Origin: CBDBIG01 sp965205845 [NCBI: bacterium]
GTDB lineage: Bacteria > SAR324
Reading direction: 5' to 3'
Assembly (NCBI GenBank): GCA_965205845.1
Contig: CBDBIG010000003.1
Location: 310,001-374,000, forward strand
Length of the DNA: 64,000 nt
The position numbers were made by a program, and so were the translations under genes. Each line of letters opens with the position of its first letter. Position 1 is the first letter of the stretch. The notes under the pieces are model-generated. The model searched no databases and had not been told where the DNA came from. It saw only the letters and a program-made list of their open reading frames with translations. Below are positions 27,761 to 35,542 of this stretch, in pieces.

Positions 27761-28239
27761 CCAGCCACCTGTTCCGCAGAGCAGATTCGAAGCCACGAGC
27801 GTTTACAAATGCTGTCAACAGCCGTAAAAAAAGAGTACTTGCGTTACATGAGGCGCAATCACCGACGTGGTAGCCCTCCCATGCGCGCATCATGAAAGAA
27901 ATGTGCTACACTGAGGTGTCCTACGAACAGGCTTGGTTGGCTCTGCAGCCAGTTAAGTCGTTCATCCAAGTTTTGGCCCTTTTTTTAAGTATCACATGTA
28001 CCAGCCACCTGTTCCGCAGAGCAGGTTCGAAGCCACGAGCGTTTACAAATGCTGTCAACAGCCGTAAAAAAAGAGTACTTGCGTTACATGAGGCGCAATC
28101 ACCGACGTGGTGGCCCTCCCATGCGCGCATAATGAAAGAAATGTGCTACACTGAGGTGTCCTACGAACAGGCTTGGTTGGCTCTGCAGCCAGTTAAGTCG
28201 TTCATCCAAGTTTTGGCCCTTTTTTAAGTATCACACGTA
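27761..28239 (+). repeat. 240-bp direct repeat, 2 copies, directly upstream of ffh
   Basis: Copy 1 is 27761-28000 and copy 2 is 28001 to about 28239; they differ at only a few positions (AGATTCG/AGGTTCG, TAGCCC/TGGCCC, CATCATG/CATAATG, one T in the poly-T). The second copy ends about 12 bp before the ffh start. The sequence is not recognisable as coding. Each copy carries an extended -10-like TGCTACACT. Confidence 0.95.
28144..28152 (+). promoter_or_regulatory. Possible extended -10 promoter of ffh (also present at 27904-27912)
   Basis: TGCTACACT fits the extended -10 form TGnTATAAT with two mismatches. No good -35 hexamer lies 17 bp upstream. Because of the 240-bp duplication the element occurs twice, 240 bp apart, upstream of ffh, so ffh might have two identical promoters. 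Inferred only. Confidence 0.3.
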
Positions 28240-28251
28240 TCTGTGTAAACG

Positions 28252-29625
28252 ATGTTTGAAGTATTACGCGAACGATTTCATCAGGCAGCCAACCAGTTCA
28301 AAGGCGGACGTTTGCGCCAAGAATTACTGGAAGAAGTACTCGAACAGGTGCGTGCTGCCTTGCTTGAAGCGGATGCTGGGCTGGAAAGCATTGCGCTATT
28401 TTTGGAGTGCTTGCGCCGGCGCTGTGAGCAAGAAGCCCCCCCGAATGATGAGGGTGTCTCTGCCAGTCAACGCTTTTTAAAAATGGCAGCAGAAGAATTG
28501 GCCACCATGATGGGAGGGGAAGAGGCCAAACCCTTGCGCACAACAGGTCGCCCCGCCTTGATTATGTTGGTGGGGCTACAAGGGGCAGGCAAAACAACCA
28601 CTTGCGCCAAGCTGGCTTTGCACTTGCAGACCACCACTAAAAAGCGCTGTCATATGGCTTCTACCGACCACCGCCGTCCTGCCGCCATGGAACAACTTGC
28701 AGTGTTAGCGCAAGGTTTGGGTGTGTCTTGTAGCCCTCCCAACACGGCCAAGAATGCCATGAAACTGGCACGTTATGGTCTTTCTGCAGCCAAAAAAGCC
28801 AAGTGTGAAGTGCTACTGCTTGACACCGCGGGGCGCTTGGAAATGGACACGGCACTCATGGATGAATTGGCTCAAATGGCCCAGGTGCTTCAACCCACTG
28901 AAATTTTGTACGTGGCTGATGGAATGAGCGGGCAAAATGCCGTGCAAGCATCGCGTCAATTTGCCGCAAAACTGCCTTTAACAGGATGCATTTTAACCAA
29001 AATGGAAGGGGATGCCAGGGGCGGGGCGGCCATTTCGATTCGTCACGGAAGTGGTGCTGTGGTTAAATTTATGGGCGTCGGAGAAAACCCTAAAGACCTC
29101 GAGGTTTTTCATCCGCAACGTATTGCCTCACGTATTTTGGGCTTAGGAGATATCCTCTCCTTAATGGAGCGGGCAGAAACGCTGTATAGCGAAGAAAAAT
29201 CCCTTGAAATCCAGCGCAAAATGGCGCAGAACGCTTTTACTCTCACCGACTTTTTAGAGCAACTGCGCAATTTTAAAAGCATTGGGTCCATGAGTGAATG
29301 GAAGGAAATGCTACCCGCGTTGGGCAATGCTGGGGGCAACAAAATGGATGAAGGGCGCATGCGTAAAATGGAAGCAATGATTTGCTCAATGACCTTCGCC
29401 GAACGCGAGAACCATCAAATCATAAACCCTTCAAGGCTTCTCCGGATTGCCAAGGGCAGTGGCTGTAAAACCAGCGATGTCCAGCGTTTGCTTAAGCGGT
29501 TTAGACAAATGCGCAAAACCATGAAAAACCTGCGACAGTTGCAAAAGCAAAATGGCGGGGATTTAAGTTCTTTGCTCGGCGGAATGGGCGGGGAAGGGAT
29601 AAAGGCTGGAAAAGGTTTTTTTTGA
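28252..29625 (+). CDS. ffh: Signal recognition particle protein Ffh (SRP54)
   Basis: The 457-aa GTPase recognises signal sequences with 4.5S RNA and targets ribosomes to FtsY. N domain ALLEADAGL; G domain with the P-loop GLQGAGKTT (108-116), STDHRRPAA (137-145), DTAGR (191-195), and GVGENPKDLEVF; M domain with MEAMICSMT and the RNA-binding SRLLRIAKGSG. The G4 guanine motif, normally TKxDGDARGG, reads TKMEGDARGG: the specificity Asp is Glu252 (codon GAA). YRPAA is changed to RRPAA. The fold is otherwise complete, so it is probably functional. ATG 28252, without a strong ribosome binding site. Confidence 0.96.
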   Translation: MFEVLRERFHQAANQFKGGRLRQELLEEVLEQVRAALLEADAGLESIALFLECLRRRCEQEAPPNDEGVSASQRFLKMAAEELATMMGGEEAKPLRTTGRPALIMLVGLQGAGKTTTCAKLALHLQTTTKKRCHMASTDHRRPAAMEQLAVLAQGLGVSCSPPNTAKNAMKLARYGLSAAKKAKCEVLLLDTAGRLEMDTALMDELAQMAQVLQPTEILYVADGMSGQNAVQASRQFAAKLPLTGCILTKMEGDARGGAAISIRHGSGAVVKFMGVGENPKDLEVFHPQRIASRILGLGDILSLMERAETLYSEEKSLEIQRKMAQNAFTLTDFLEQLRNFKSIGSMSEWKEMLPALGNAGGNKMDEGRMRKMEAMICSMTFAERENHQIINPSRLLRIAKGSGCKTSDVQRLLKRFRQMRKTMKNLRQLQKQNGGDLSSLLGGMGGEGIKAGKGFF

Positions 29626-30035
29626 CCCTTTTGCCAAAGGTTTTGATAAAAGTTTTTAAGGTTGCTAGCATTTTGTGTATGATGGTACGTCTTTAGGTCA
29701 AAATCCTATGCCGATGGATGCCGTCAGGCGGCCTTCGGTCGTCCTCTTATGCTTTGCAAAACGCTGCTTAAAAAATGGCAGCCTTGGGACCGTGTATATC
29801 GGTGATGGCTTGGTGTCTCAAGCAAGCGGATAGACATCCATGGCAAAAAAGGACGCGGGCGAGAATTTATTGCCCCAGTGCAATCCAGAGGTAAGCCCTT
29901 CTAGCAAGCATCCCCGTGAGGTCCGCAAAAGTTCATCTAAGCCGGCAAAACCAGCCAAAAGCCTATGCAAAGCATGTTTTGGACAGCAAGCCTTTTGATT
30001 ACAATTTAACACTAAGGAGTTATTGAGAAAATACT
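29626..30035. other. Spacer between ffh and rpsP
   Basis: A 410-bp spacer with no recognisable gene; I looked for a 4.5S RNA (GGAAG...AGCAG tip) and did not find one. A short frame from ATG 29840 to 29998 encodes 52 residues rich in K/S/P, without a ribosome binding site or relatives I know, so I do not call it. The promoter of the rpsP unit probably lies at the right end. Confidence 0.45.
29979..30019 (+). promoter_or_regulatory. Possible promoter and Shine-Dalgarno of rpsP
   Basis: TTGGAC (29979-29984) and TACAAT (30000-30005) are separated by 15 bp, shorter than the optimum. TAAGGAG at 30013-30019 is a strong ribosome binding site but lies 16 bp before the GTG start at 30036, an unusually long spacing. 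Confidence 0.35.
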
Positions 30036-30416
30036 GTGTCATTAAGCATCCACTTAGCCCGTGGTGGGAAGAAAAAAAGACCTTTTTATCGTGTTGTTGT
30101 GCAAGAAAGAACGGCACCACGCGATGGACGTTTTATCGAGCGCATTGGTGAATACAACCCTTTGCTCACAGAGGGTAAATCCTCGTTTAAATTGGATCGC
30201 GTTAAGCATTGGATGGATGTGGGGGCCAGCCCCAGCCTACGGGTGTACAAGTTGCTTTCTTTTCATGGGTTTTCGCACCCAGCACTCGACAAAGTTGCCG
30301 CACGTGAAAAAATTTCATCTGCCGCACGTGAAAAAGCCTACGCCTTAAAGCAAGCAGCGGAAAAAACCGCCAAAGAGGCTGAGGAAACCAAAGCAGAAAA
30401 AACCAAGAAGGCTTAG
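30036..30416 (+). CDS. rpsP: Ribosomal protein S16
   Basis: The 126-aa small-subunit protein has the S16 signature IHLARGGKKKRPFYRVVVQ at the start and RDGRFIERIGEYNP next. Start is GTG 30036, which gives the standard N-terminus. After about residue 85 there is an extended Ala/Lys/Glu-rich tail, partly from a 24-bp internal duplication (AAREKISS/AAREKAYA). Such tails occur in several lineages. It opens the rpsP-rimM-trmD group; rplS, normally the fourth gene, is missing. Confidence 0.96.
   Translation: MSLSIHLARGGKKKRPFYRVVVQERTAPRDGRFIERIGEYNPLLTEGKSSFKLDRVKHWMDVGASPSLRVYKLLSFHGFSHPALDKVAAREKISSAAREKAYALKQAAEKTAKEAEETKAEKTKKA
30297..30344 (+). repeat. 24-bp imperfect direct repeat within rpsP
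   Basis: GCCGCACGTGAAAAA occurs at 30297 and 30321, in frame, giving AAREK twice in the C-terminal tail of S16. Confidence 0.8.
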
Positions 30417-30450
30417 AGAAATTTTCACATCTGCCAGCCCCGGCAATATG

Positions 30451-30540
30451 GGGGTGCTTTGCGTAAAAGGCATCCATGGTTGGCCTTGTCTACGTGGGGT
30501 GACTTTGCGTAAAGAGGCCCTGTGGTTGGGCTTTACTGCT
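30451..30540 (+). repeat. Degenerate tandem duplication of about 45 bp between rpsP and rimM
   Basis: GGGGTG(C/A)(T)TTTGCGTAAA at 30451 recurs at 30496, followed by recognisably similar but diverged sequence (TGGTTGG). It looks like an older event than its neighbours. Confidence 0.55.
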
Positions 30541-30578
30541 CTATGGCAGTGCTCAACGCGCTGGGGCTGACTTGCCAC

Positions 30579-30770
30579 AAGCAACGCTGAGGTGCACATT
30601 GTTGTAAACCGTGTTTGAAAGAGGGGCGCTCGATTGAAACCATGCTGTTTGACCGCGAACAACTCCCTTGCATTAAGCAACGCTGAGGTGCACATTGTTG
30701 TAAACCGTGTTTGAAAGAGGGGCGCTCGATTGAAACCATGCTGTTTGACCGCGAACAACTCCCTTGCATT
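30579..30770 (+). repeat. 96-bp direct repeat, 2 copies, covering the 5' end of rimM
   Basis: Copy 1 is 30579-30674 and copy 2 is 30675-30770. They are identical by eye. The unit holds about 63 bp of upstream sequence plus the first 11 codons of rimM (ATG 30738 in copy 2). In copy 1 the same ATG (30642) opens a 14-codon frame that ends at TGA just past the repeat junction. Confidence 0.97.
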
Positions 30771-31310
30771 GGCGTGGTACTCCGACCCCACGGCTTAAAA
30801 GGGGTGCTTTGCGTGCGGGCTTTTGCCTTGTTTCGCCCAGCCATTCAAGTTTTACCCACGCTGATTGTATACGGTGCGGGGGCGTTGTGCGAAAAAACGG
30901 TGCTGGACTACACATCGAATAACGGATTGTGGCATGTGAAACTGCAAGGTGTAAGCACGCGTACCCAGGCCGAGGCTTTGCATAAAGCCCAATTGCTGGC
31001 GCATCCAGATGCGCTGGTGACACTTTCGCAGCATGTACCCCCCAACACCCCCACACCCCAGGCACAGGGCAACCCACACGCATTGTGGGATGCCATATTG
31101 GGTTGCAGTGTTCAAACGGAAACTGACGAAGTACTGGGGGAGGTGGAAGGGGTGTTTTCGACGGGTGCCAATGATGTACTGGAGGTGCGTCCAAACACCG
31201 GTGGCAAGGTCTTGCTGGTGCCTTGGATTGAACAGGTGGTGCGCTCCATTAACCTTGCCAAACGGCAGGTATGCATTCGCCCTTTGGAAGGAATGCAAGA
31301 GATGCCATGA
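30738..31310 (+). CDS. rimM: Ribosome maturation factor RimM
   Basis: The protein binds S19 and helps late maturation of the 30S head. The N-terminal RimM domain has IGVVLRPHGLKGVLCVRAF; the second, PRC-barrel domain has GCSVQTETDEVLGEVEGVFSTGANDVLEV and LLVPWIEQVV. ATG 30738 gives 190 aa; a TTG-type start at 30711 is open but lies in the duplicated leader. The gene follows rpsP and its stop overlaps the trmD start (ATGA). Its 5' end is duplicated upstream. Confidence 0.93.
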   Translation: MLFDREQLPCIGVVLRPHGLKGVLCVRAFALFRPAIQVLPTLIVYGAGALCEKTVLDYTSNNGLWHVKLQGVSTRTQAEALHKAQLLAHPDALVTLSQHVPPNTPTPQAQGNPHALWDAILGCSVQTETDEVLGEVEGVFSTGANDVLEVRPNTGGKVLLVPWIEQVVRSINLAKRQVCIRPLEGMQEMP

Positions 31311-32089
31311 AGCAACCCCTAGGCAAAACAGCAACACCGTGCCCTACCCTAACCGAGCAAACAACCCCCAGGCATCCCAATCCCCTCAAATATTTGGATG
31401 TCATTACCCTATTTCCCGCCCTGTTTGCGCCGTGGTTGCAAGAGGGGTTGATGGCAAGGGCCAAGAAGCGTGGTTTGATTCAACTTACGTTGGTCCCTTT
31501 GCGTCAGTACGGCCTCGGGCCAAGGCATAACGTGGATGCTACCCCTTACGGCGGAGGCCCGGGGATGGTGCTGCGCCCTGAACCCATTGCAGCCGCTTTG
31601 GAAGCACGCACACAAATCCACAAAGCCAAGGGCTTGCACGCACATTGCGTTTTGCTCACCCCCCAAGGCAAGCCCATTCAACAAGCCATGGTCGAGGACT
31701 GGGCACAACAGTCGAAACGGGTGCTTACCCTAATTTGTGGGCGCTACGAAGGCTTTGATGAGCGCGTTCGTCAAACCTTGGTCGATGAGGAGGTGTGCGT
31801 GGGGGACTTTATTTGCTTAGGCGGCGAAGCCTTGGCTTTGGCCGTGCTCGAGGCGGTGGTGCGACTGCTCCCAGGATCATTGGGCAACAAAAGCTCCCCT
31901 AAGGAAGAGAGCTTTAGCAATGGAGGTTTAGAATATGCCCAGTATACAAAACCATTGGTGTTTAAAGGGTATGAGGTCCCCCCTGTATTGCGTTCAGGCA
32001 ACCATGCCCAAATTACGACATGGCGTCAGCAACAAGCAAAGCAACGTACAAGGCTGCGCCGTCCCGACCTCTCCCAAGGCAAAGGGTAG
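31307..32089 (+). CDS. trmD: tRNA (guanine37-N1)-methyltransferase
   Basis: The SPOUT methyltransferase makes m1G37, which prevents frameshifting. The trefoil-knot SAM site is visible as LICGRYEGFDERV and VGDFICLGGEALALAVLEAVVRLLPGSLGN; NVDATPYGGGPGMVLRPEPI precedes it and PPVLRSGNHAQITTWR is the C-terminal RNA-binding part. ATG 31307 overlaps the rimM stop and gives 260 aa; about 24 residues precede the conserved start, more than usual. rplS does not follow. Confidence 0.95.
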   Translation: MKQPLGKTATPCPTLTEQTTPRHPNPLKYLDVITLFPALFAPWLQEGLMARAKKRGLIQLTLVPLRQYGLGPRHNVDATPYGGGPGMVLRPEPIAAALEARTQIHKAKGLHAHCVLLTPQGKPIQQAMVEDWAQQSKRVLTLICGRYEGFDERVRQTLVDEEVCVGDFICLGGEALALAVLEAVVRLLPGSLGNKSSPKEESFSNGGLEYAQYTKPLVFKGYEVPPVLRSGNHAQITTWRQQQAKQRTRLRRPDLSQGKG

Positions 32090-32159
32090 GCATGCAGCAT
32101 TTCTTCATAAGGCGAAAAAAAGAGCCATTGCAAAACGGGTTGTGTTGGCGCAAAATAGC

Positions 32160-33014
32160 ATGACAAAAAGCGAGGTGGAAAAACCAAACGCACAGGGGAC
32201 AAAACCCATGGGTGAAACGGCCGCCAAACCCACTCCTGAAGAGGTCGACGGCTTGCGCGAGCTGTTGCAAGGCTCAAGTAGCATTACGGTGTTTAGTGGG
32301 GCTGGAATGAGTACGGAGTCGGGAATTCCGGATTTTCGCGGGCCCAATGGTGTGTGGCAACGGGTCGATCCTGCTGATTTTCACATTGACCGCCTGCTTG
32401 CCAGCGATGAATCGCGCAAGCGTTATTGGCTGCGTAGCAGCACGATGTATGCGCAAATAAAGCAGGCACAACCCAATTTAGGGCATCATGCCGTGGTCCA
32501 GTTAGAGCAATTGGGCCGCTTACACGCCCTTATCACCCAAAATGTGGATGGCTTGCACCAACAAGCAGGGAATAACGATACCAAGGTGCTCGAGTTGCAC
32601 GGCAATGCATGCTACGTTGCTTGCCTTTCGTGTCAAAAAAAGATATCACGCGAGATCTACCAGCCAAAGGTTGGTGAGGATGGTTTTGCACCTCCATGCG
32701 AGGCGTGCGCGGGCATCATGAAGCCAGCGACCATCTCTTTTGGGCAGATGCTCGACCCTCAGGTGCTTGAAACGGCCGTGCAGGCGTCAAAAAATTGCGA
32801 TTTGTTTTTGGTGGTGGGGTCTTCATTGCAAGTTCATCCCGCGGCCACCTTGCCTTTTGTGGCTTTGGAACAAGGGGTGGACCTGGTCATTTTGAATGCG
32901 CAAACCACCCCCTGCGATTCCTTTGCCAAACTGGTGGTGCATGCATCGTCTGCCCAAACCTTGCACCAAGCGGTGAACGCGCTCTCTGCCAAAGCAGGTC
33001 ATGTTTTACACTAA
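32160..33014 (+). CDS. Sir2 family NAD-dependent protein deacylase
   Basis: The 284-aa sirtuin removes acyl groups from lysines using NAD. Visible are GAGMSTESGIPDFRG, TQNVDGLHQQAG, the catalytic His in ELHGNA, a four-Cys zinc site (CLSCQ and CEAC), GSSLQVHPAATLP and ILNAQTTP. The frame is open from 31935 inside trmD; ATG 32160 gives a normal protein with about 40 leading residues. It may be cotranscribed with trmD. Together with the deacetylase homologue at 5761 it makes two deacylases in the window; no protein substrate can be inferred. Confidence 0.93.
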   Translation: MTKSEVEKPNAQGTKPMGETAAKPTPEEVDGLRELLQGSSSITVFSGAGMSTESGIPDFRGPNGVWQRVDPADFHIDRLLASDESRKRYWLRSSTMYAQIKQAQPNLGHHAVVQLEQLGRLHALITQNVDGLHQQAGNNDTKVLELHGNACYVACLSCQKKISREIYQPKVGEDGFAPPCEACAGIMKPATISFGQMLDPQVLETAVQASKNCDLFLVVGSSLQVHPAATLPFVALEQGVDLVILNAQTTPCDSFAKLVVHASSAQTLHQAVNALSAKAGHVLH

Positions 33015-33041
33015 ACGCGGAATAATAGGTTCCACACACGC

Positions 33042-33626
33042 ATGTCAAATATTCCTCACGGAAATGTGTATCGATTCCAAAACTGGACACCCACCATTGC
33101 CCCCAGTGCTTATATCGCCCCCGGGGCACATGTTATAGGCCAAGTGCACCTTGCAGCCAAAGTACACATTTTGTTCAATGTCGTGCTGCGCGGTGACAAT
33201 GCAGCCATTACTGTGGGTGAGGGTTCAAATATACAAGACAACTCCACCATTCATGTAGAGCCAGCTCGGGAAGATGGCACACCCCAAGCCCCTTGCACCA
33301 TTGGTAAAAACGTAACCATTGGGCACAACTGCCTTGTGCACGGTGCAACCATTGAGGACGAGGTGCTGATTGGCATGGGTGCAGTGGTGATGAATTTTGC
33401 CAAAATTGGCCGTGGTTGCATTGTGGGCGCAGGTGCGATTGTGCTAGAACATACCGTGGCACCGCCTTTTTCTTTGCTGGTGGGAGCACCTGCTATAATT
33501 AAAAAAACCTATCCCTCAAAAGAAGCCCTTGCGGTAACCGTTCGTGCAGCGCAAGGCTATCAGCAACGCATTGAGGACTTTAAAACCACCTTACGCCAAC
33601 AAAACATGGGGCATGGTCAAACTTAA
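33042..33626 (+). CDS. Gamma-carbonic anhydrase-like (PaaY/YrdA) hexapeptide protein
   Basis: The 194-aa left-handed beta-helix protein has AYIAPGAHVIGQVHLAAKV, NVVLRGDNAAITVGEGSNIQDNSTIHVE and TIGHNCLVHGATIEDEVLIGMGAVV. The His residues in TIHVE and IGHNCLVH fit the three zinc ligands of gamma-class carbonic anhydrase homologues. Many family members have no proven carbonic anhydrase activity. ATG 33042, 27 bp after the sir2 stop. It is followed by a five-copy repeat array. Confidence 0.9.
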   Translation: MSNIPHGNVYRFQNWTPTIAPSAYIAPGAHVIGQVHLAAKVHILFNVVLRGDNAAITVGEGSNIQDNSTIHVEPAREDGTPQAPCTIGKNVTIGHNCLVHGATIEDEVLIGMGAVVMNFAKIGRGCIVGAGAIVLEHTVAPPFSLLVGAPAIIKKTYPSKEALAVTVRAAQGYQQRIEDFKTTLRQQNMGHGQT

Positions 33627-33680
33627 CGCTCGCCGTCTGTACACGTACGCTCCCCTTGCGCATGATAAAGGCCCTCAACG

Positions 33681-34107
33681 ACAAGAACCATTTTACAACC
33701 ACACCCCAGCAAGGTCGCTAAACCAGCATCGCCCCATGCAAAGGTGGAACGCACAAAGCACGGCGACAAGAACCATTTTACAACCACACCGCAGCAAGGT
33801 CGCTAAACCAGCATGACCCCATGCAAAGGTGGAACGCACAAAGCACGGCGACAAAAACCATTTTACAACCACACCCCAGCAAGGTCGCTAAACCAGCATC
33901 GCCCCATGCAAAGGTGGAACGCACAAAGCACGGCGACAAAAACCATTTTACAACCACACCCCAGCAAGGTCGCTAAACCAGCATCGCCCCATGCAAAGGT
34001 GGAACGCACAAAAGCACGGCGACAAAAACCATTTTACAACCACACCCCAGCAAGGTCGCTAAACCAGCATCGCCCCATGCAAAGGTGGAACGCACAAAAG
34101 CACAGCA
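33681..34107 (+). repeat. 85-bp tandem array, 5 copies, between the gamma-CA gene and nfeD
   Basis: Units start at 33681, 33766, 33851, 33936 and 34022, spaced 85, 85, 85 and 86 bp, with single-base variants such as CACCGCAGC in the second and an extra A in the fourth. The array begins 54 bp after the gamma-CA stop and ends 36 bp before nfeD. It is not derived from either gene as far as I can see. The rest of the spacer holds nothing else. Confidence 0.97.
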
Positions 34108-34142
34108 ATTTTTCAAAAAACACAGGGTAGGTGGGTGAATCG

Positions 34143-34607
34143 ATGGAATGGTTTTATTGGATTTCTTGGGCGCAAATCTGGCTAATTGTGGGCCTTTTTT
34201 TGATTGGGATGGATCTCTTTATCCCATCTGGTGGGTTGCTGGCAGCCACGGGTTTAACGGTACTTTCTGCTGCGCTCTTAGCGTGGTTTCAGGTAGCATG
34301 GTGGATATATTTGGTCGTACTGCCTCCCATGGCAGCTCTTTTCGTTGCGCTGTGCCTTTGGGTATTGGCCAAGGGGGGTGGTTTGCTTGAACGCTGGATA
34401 CTACCCGAAAAGATTAAAACCAACATGGATGCCCTGCCAGGCCGCGAGGGGCTGGTAAGACAGCTGCGTGAAGATGGATTGGTTTATGTTGAGGTGCAAG
34501 GAGATCGCTGGCTGAGCACGGTCGAAGGCAAGGCAAGGGTAGAAGTGGGGACACGCGTTCGCATTGTACGCGTGCAAGAAGGTCGCTTGGTGGTAAGCAT
34601 CTGTTGA
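34143..34607 (+). CDS. NfeD-like membrane protein
   Basis: The 154-aa protein has three or so membrane helices (about 8-28, 31-48 and 52-75) and a soluble C-terminal OB-like domain (ALPGREGLVRQLREDGLVYVEVQGDRWLS, RVRIVRVQEGRLVV), as in short NfeD/YbbK-partner proteins. NfeD proteins work with SPFH proteins in membrane microdomain quality control. ATG 34143 is chosen; GTG 34131 is open. The SPFH gene follows after 83 bp, which supports the assignment. Confidence 0.88.
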   Translation: MEWFYWISWAQIWLIVGLFLIGMDLFIPSGGLLAATGLTVLSAALLAWFQVAWWIYLVVLPPMAALFVALCLWVLAKGGGLLERWILPEKIKTNMDALPGREGLVRQLREDGLVYVEVQGDRWLSTVEGKARVEVGTRVRIVRVQEGRLVVSIC

Positions 34608-34690
34608 GGTGTTTTTTGAATTTTAGGGAACGCACACCGGCGTACTTATGGACGTCATTTTTTTTGAAAGGATAAGTAGGTACAACAAAG

Positions 34691-35542
34691 ATGTTTTTTT
34701 ATCGCATCCCCCAAGCCCATGTGATGGTGGTTGAACGCTTGGGTAAATTTCACCGCATTTGCCAGCCTGGTTTAAGGGTACTTTTGCCCATACTCGATTA
34801 CCCCAAAGAAATGCCCGAATGGGAAGGGCGTGGAGTACGCTTAGTGGGCAGCCGTCCTATTTTGGTGGAGCTGGCAGAGCAATCTTTAGGGACAGAACCA
34901 CGTGCGAGCATTACCCGCGACAACGTGCAGCTGCGTGTTGACACGCTTATTTATTGGCAGGTTACCGATGTGATGCGTGCCGTGTATGAAGTAGATGTGC
35001 TGCCCAATGCCATTTTGGATCTTACCCTGACCACCTTGCGCTCGGTAATTGGCAGCATGAACATGGATGAGGCCATTAGCAACCGCCTAAAAATTAACGA
35101 CGCTGTGCAAACCGAGCTTCAAGGTGCGGTGGAAAAATGGGGGGTGCGGGTCAACCGTGTGGAAATTCAAGAACTGCATGCCTCGGATGAAGCCTCTGCG
35201 GCAATGCTGAAACAAATGACCGCTGAGCGTGAAAAACGCGCAGCCGTTACCGAAGCCGAAGGGAAAAAAGCCGCCGCTATTTTAGAGGCAGAAGGCTATC
35301 GCGAGGCGGTGCTCATCCGTTCAAAGGCGGATGCGGATGCCATGAAGGAGTTTGCCCGTGGGGAAGCAGAATTTCTAAAACCACTCCACCAAGTGCTGGG
35401 AGAAAAGAACGGAATGAATTTTGCTCTCGCTGCAAAATACCTCCGCACCCTTGGCAGCATGGATGAAACAGCCAAGGTGTTTTTGCCCTTAAACCTGGCT
35501 GAAGCCATTGATACGGTTTTACGCGGCACGGGCAAAAAATAA
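34691..35542 (+). CDS. SPFH/Band 7 domain protein (stomatin/QmcA-like)
   Basis: The 283-aa protein has a short N-terminal membrane-association segment, then a Band 7 domain (HVMVVERLGKFHRICQPGLRVLLPILD, ITRDNVQLRVDTLIYWQVTD, LRSVIGSMNMDEAIS) and a helical coiled-coil part (EREKRAAVTEAEGKKAAAILEAEGYREA). This is the usual partner of NfeD; together they are thought to form membrane platforms. Start ATG 34691. The last six codons and stop are amplified downstream in an 85-bp array. Confidence 0.92.
   Translation: MFFYRIPQAHVMVVERLGKFHRICQPGLRVLLPILDYPKEMPEWEGRGVRLVGSRPILVELAEQSLGTEPRASITRDNVQLRVDTLIYWQVTDVMRAVYEVDVLPNAILDLTLTTLRSVIGSMNMDEAISNRLKINDAVQTELQGAVEKWGVRVNRVEIQELHASDEASAAMLKQMTAEREKRAAVTEAEGKKAAAILEAEGYREAVLIRSKADADAMKEFARGEAEFLKPLHQVLGEKNGMNFALAAKYLRTLGSMDETAKVFLPLNLAEAIDTVLRGTGKK

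Noticed and set aside
27342-27893. Minus-strand frame encoding a 183-aa EPVF-repeat protein
   Set aside because: The frame is open mainly because a 12-bp minisatellite cannot introduce stops. It has no recognisable domain or ribosome binding site, and part of it lies in the duplicated 240-bp unit.
29840-29998. Small 52-aa frame between ffh and rpsP
   Set aside because: No ribosome binding site, no known relatives by eye, and composition (K, S, P) typical of spurious frames.
33681-34107. Possible CRISPR array
   Set aside because: The units follow each other without unique spacers, the unit is far longer than CRISPR repeats, and no cas gene is present. The same holds for the arrays at 11779, 24380, 26789 and 35521.
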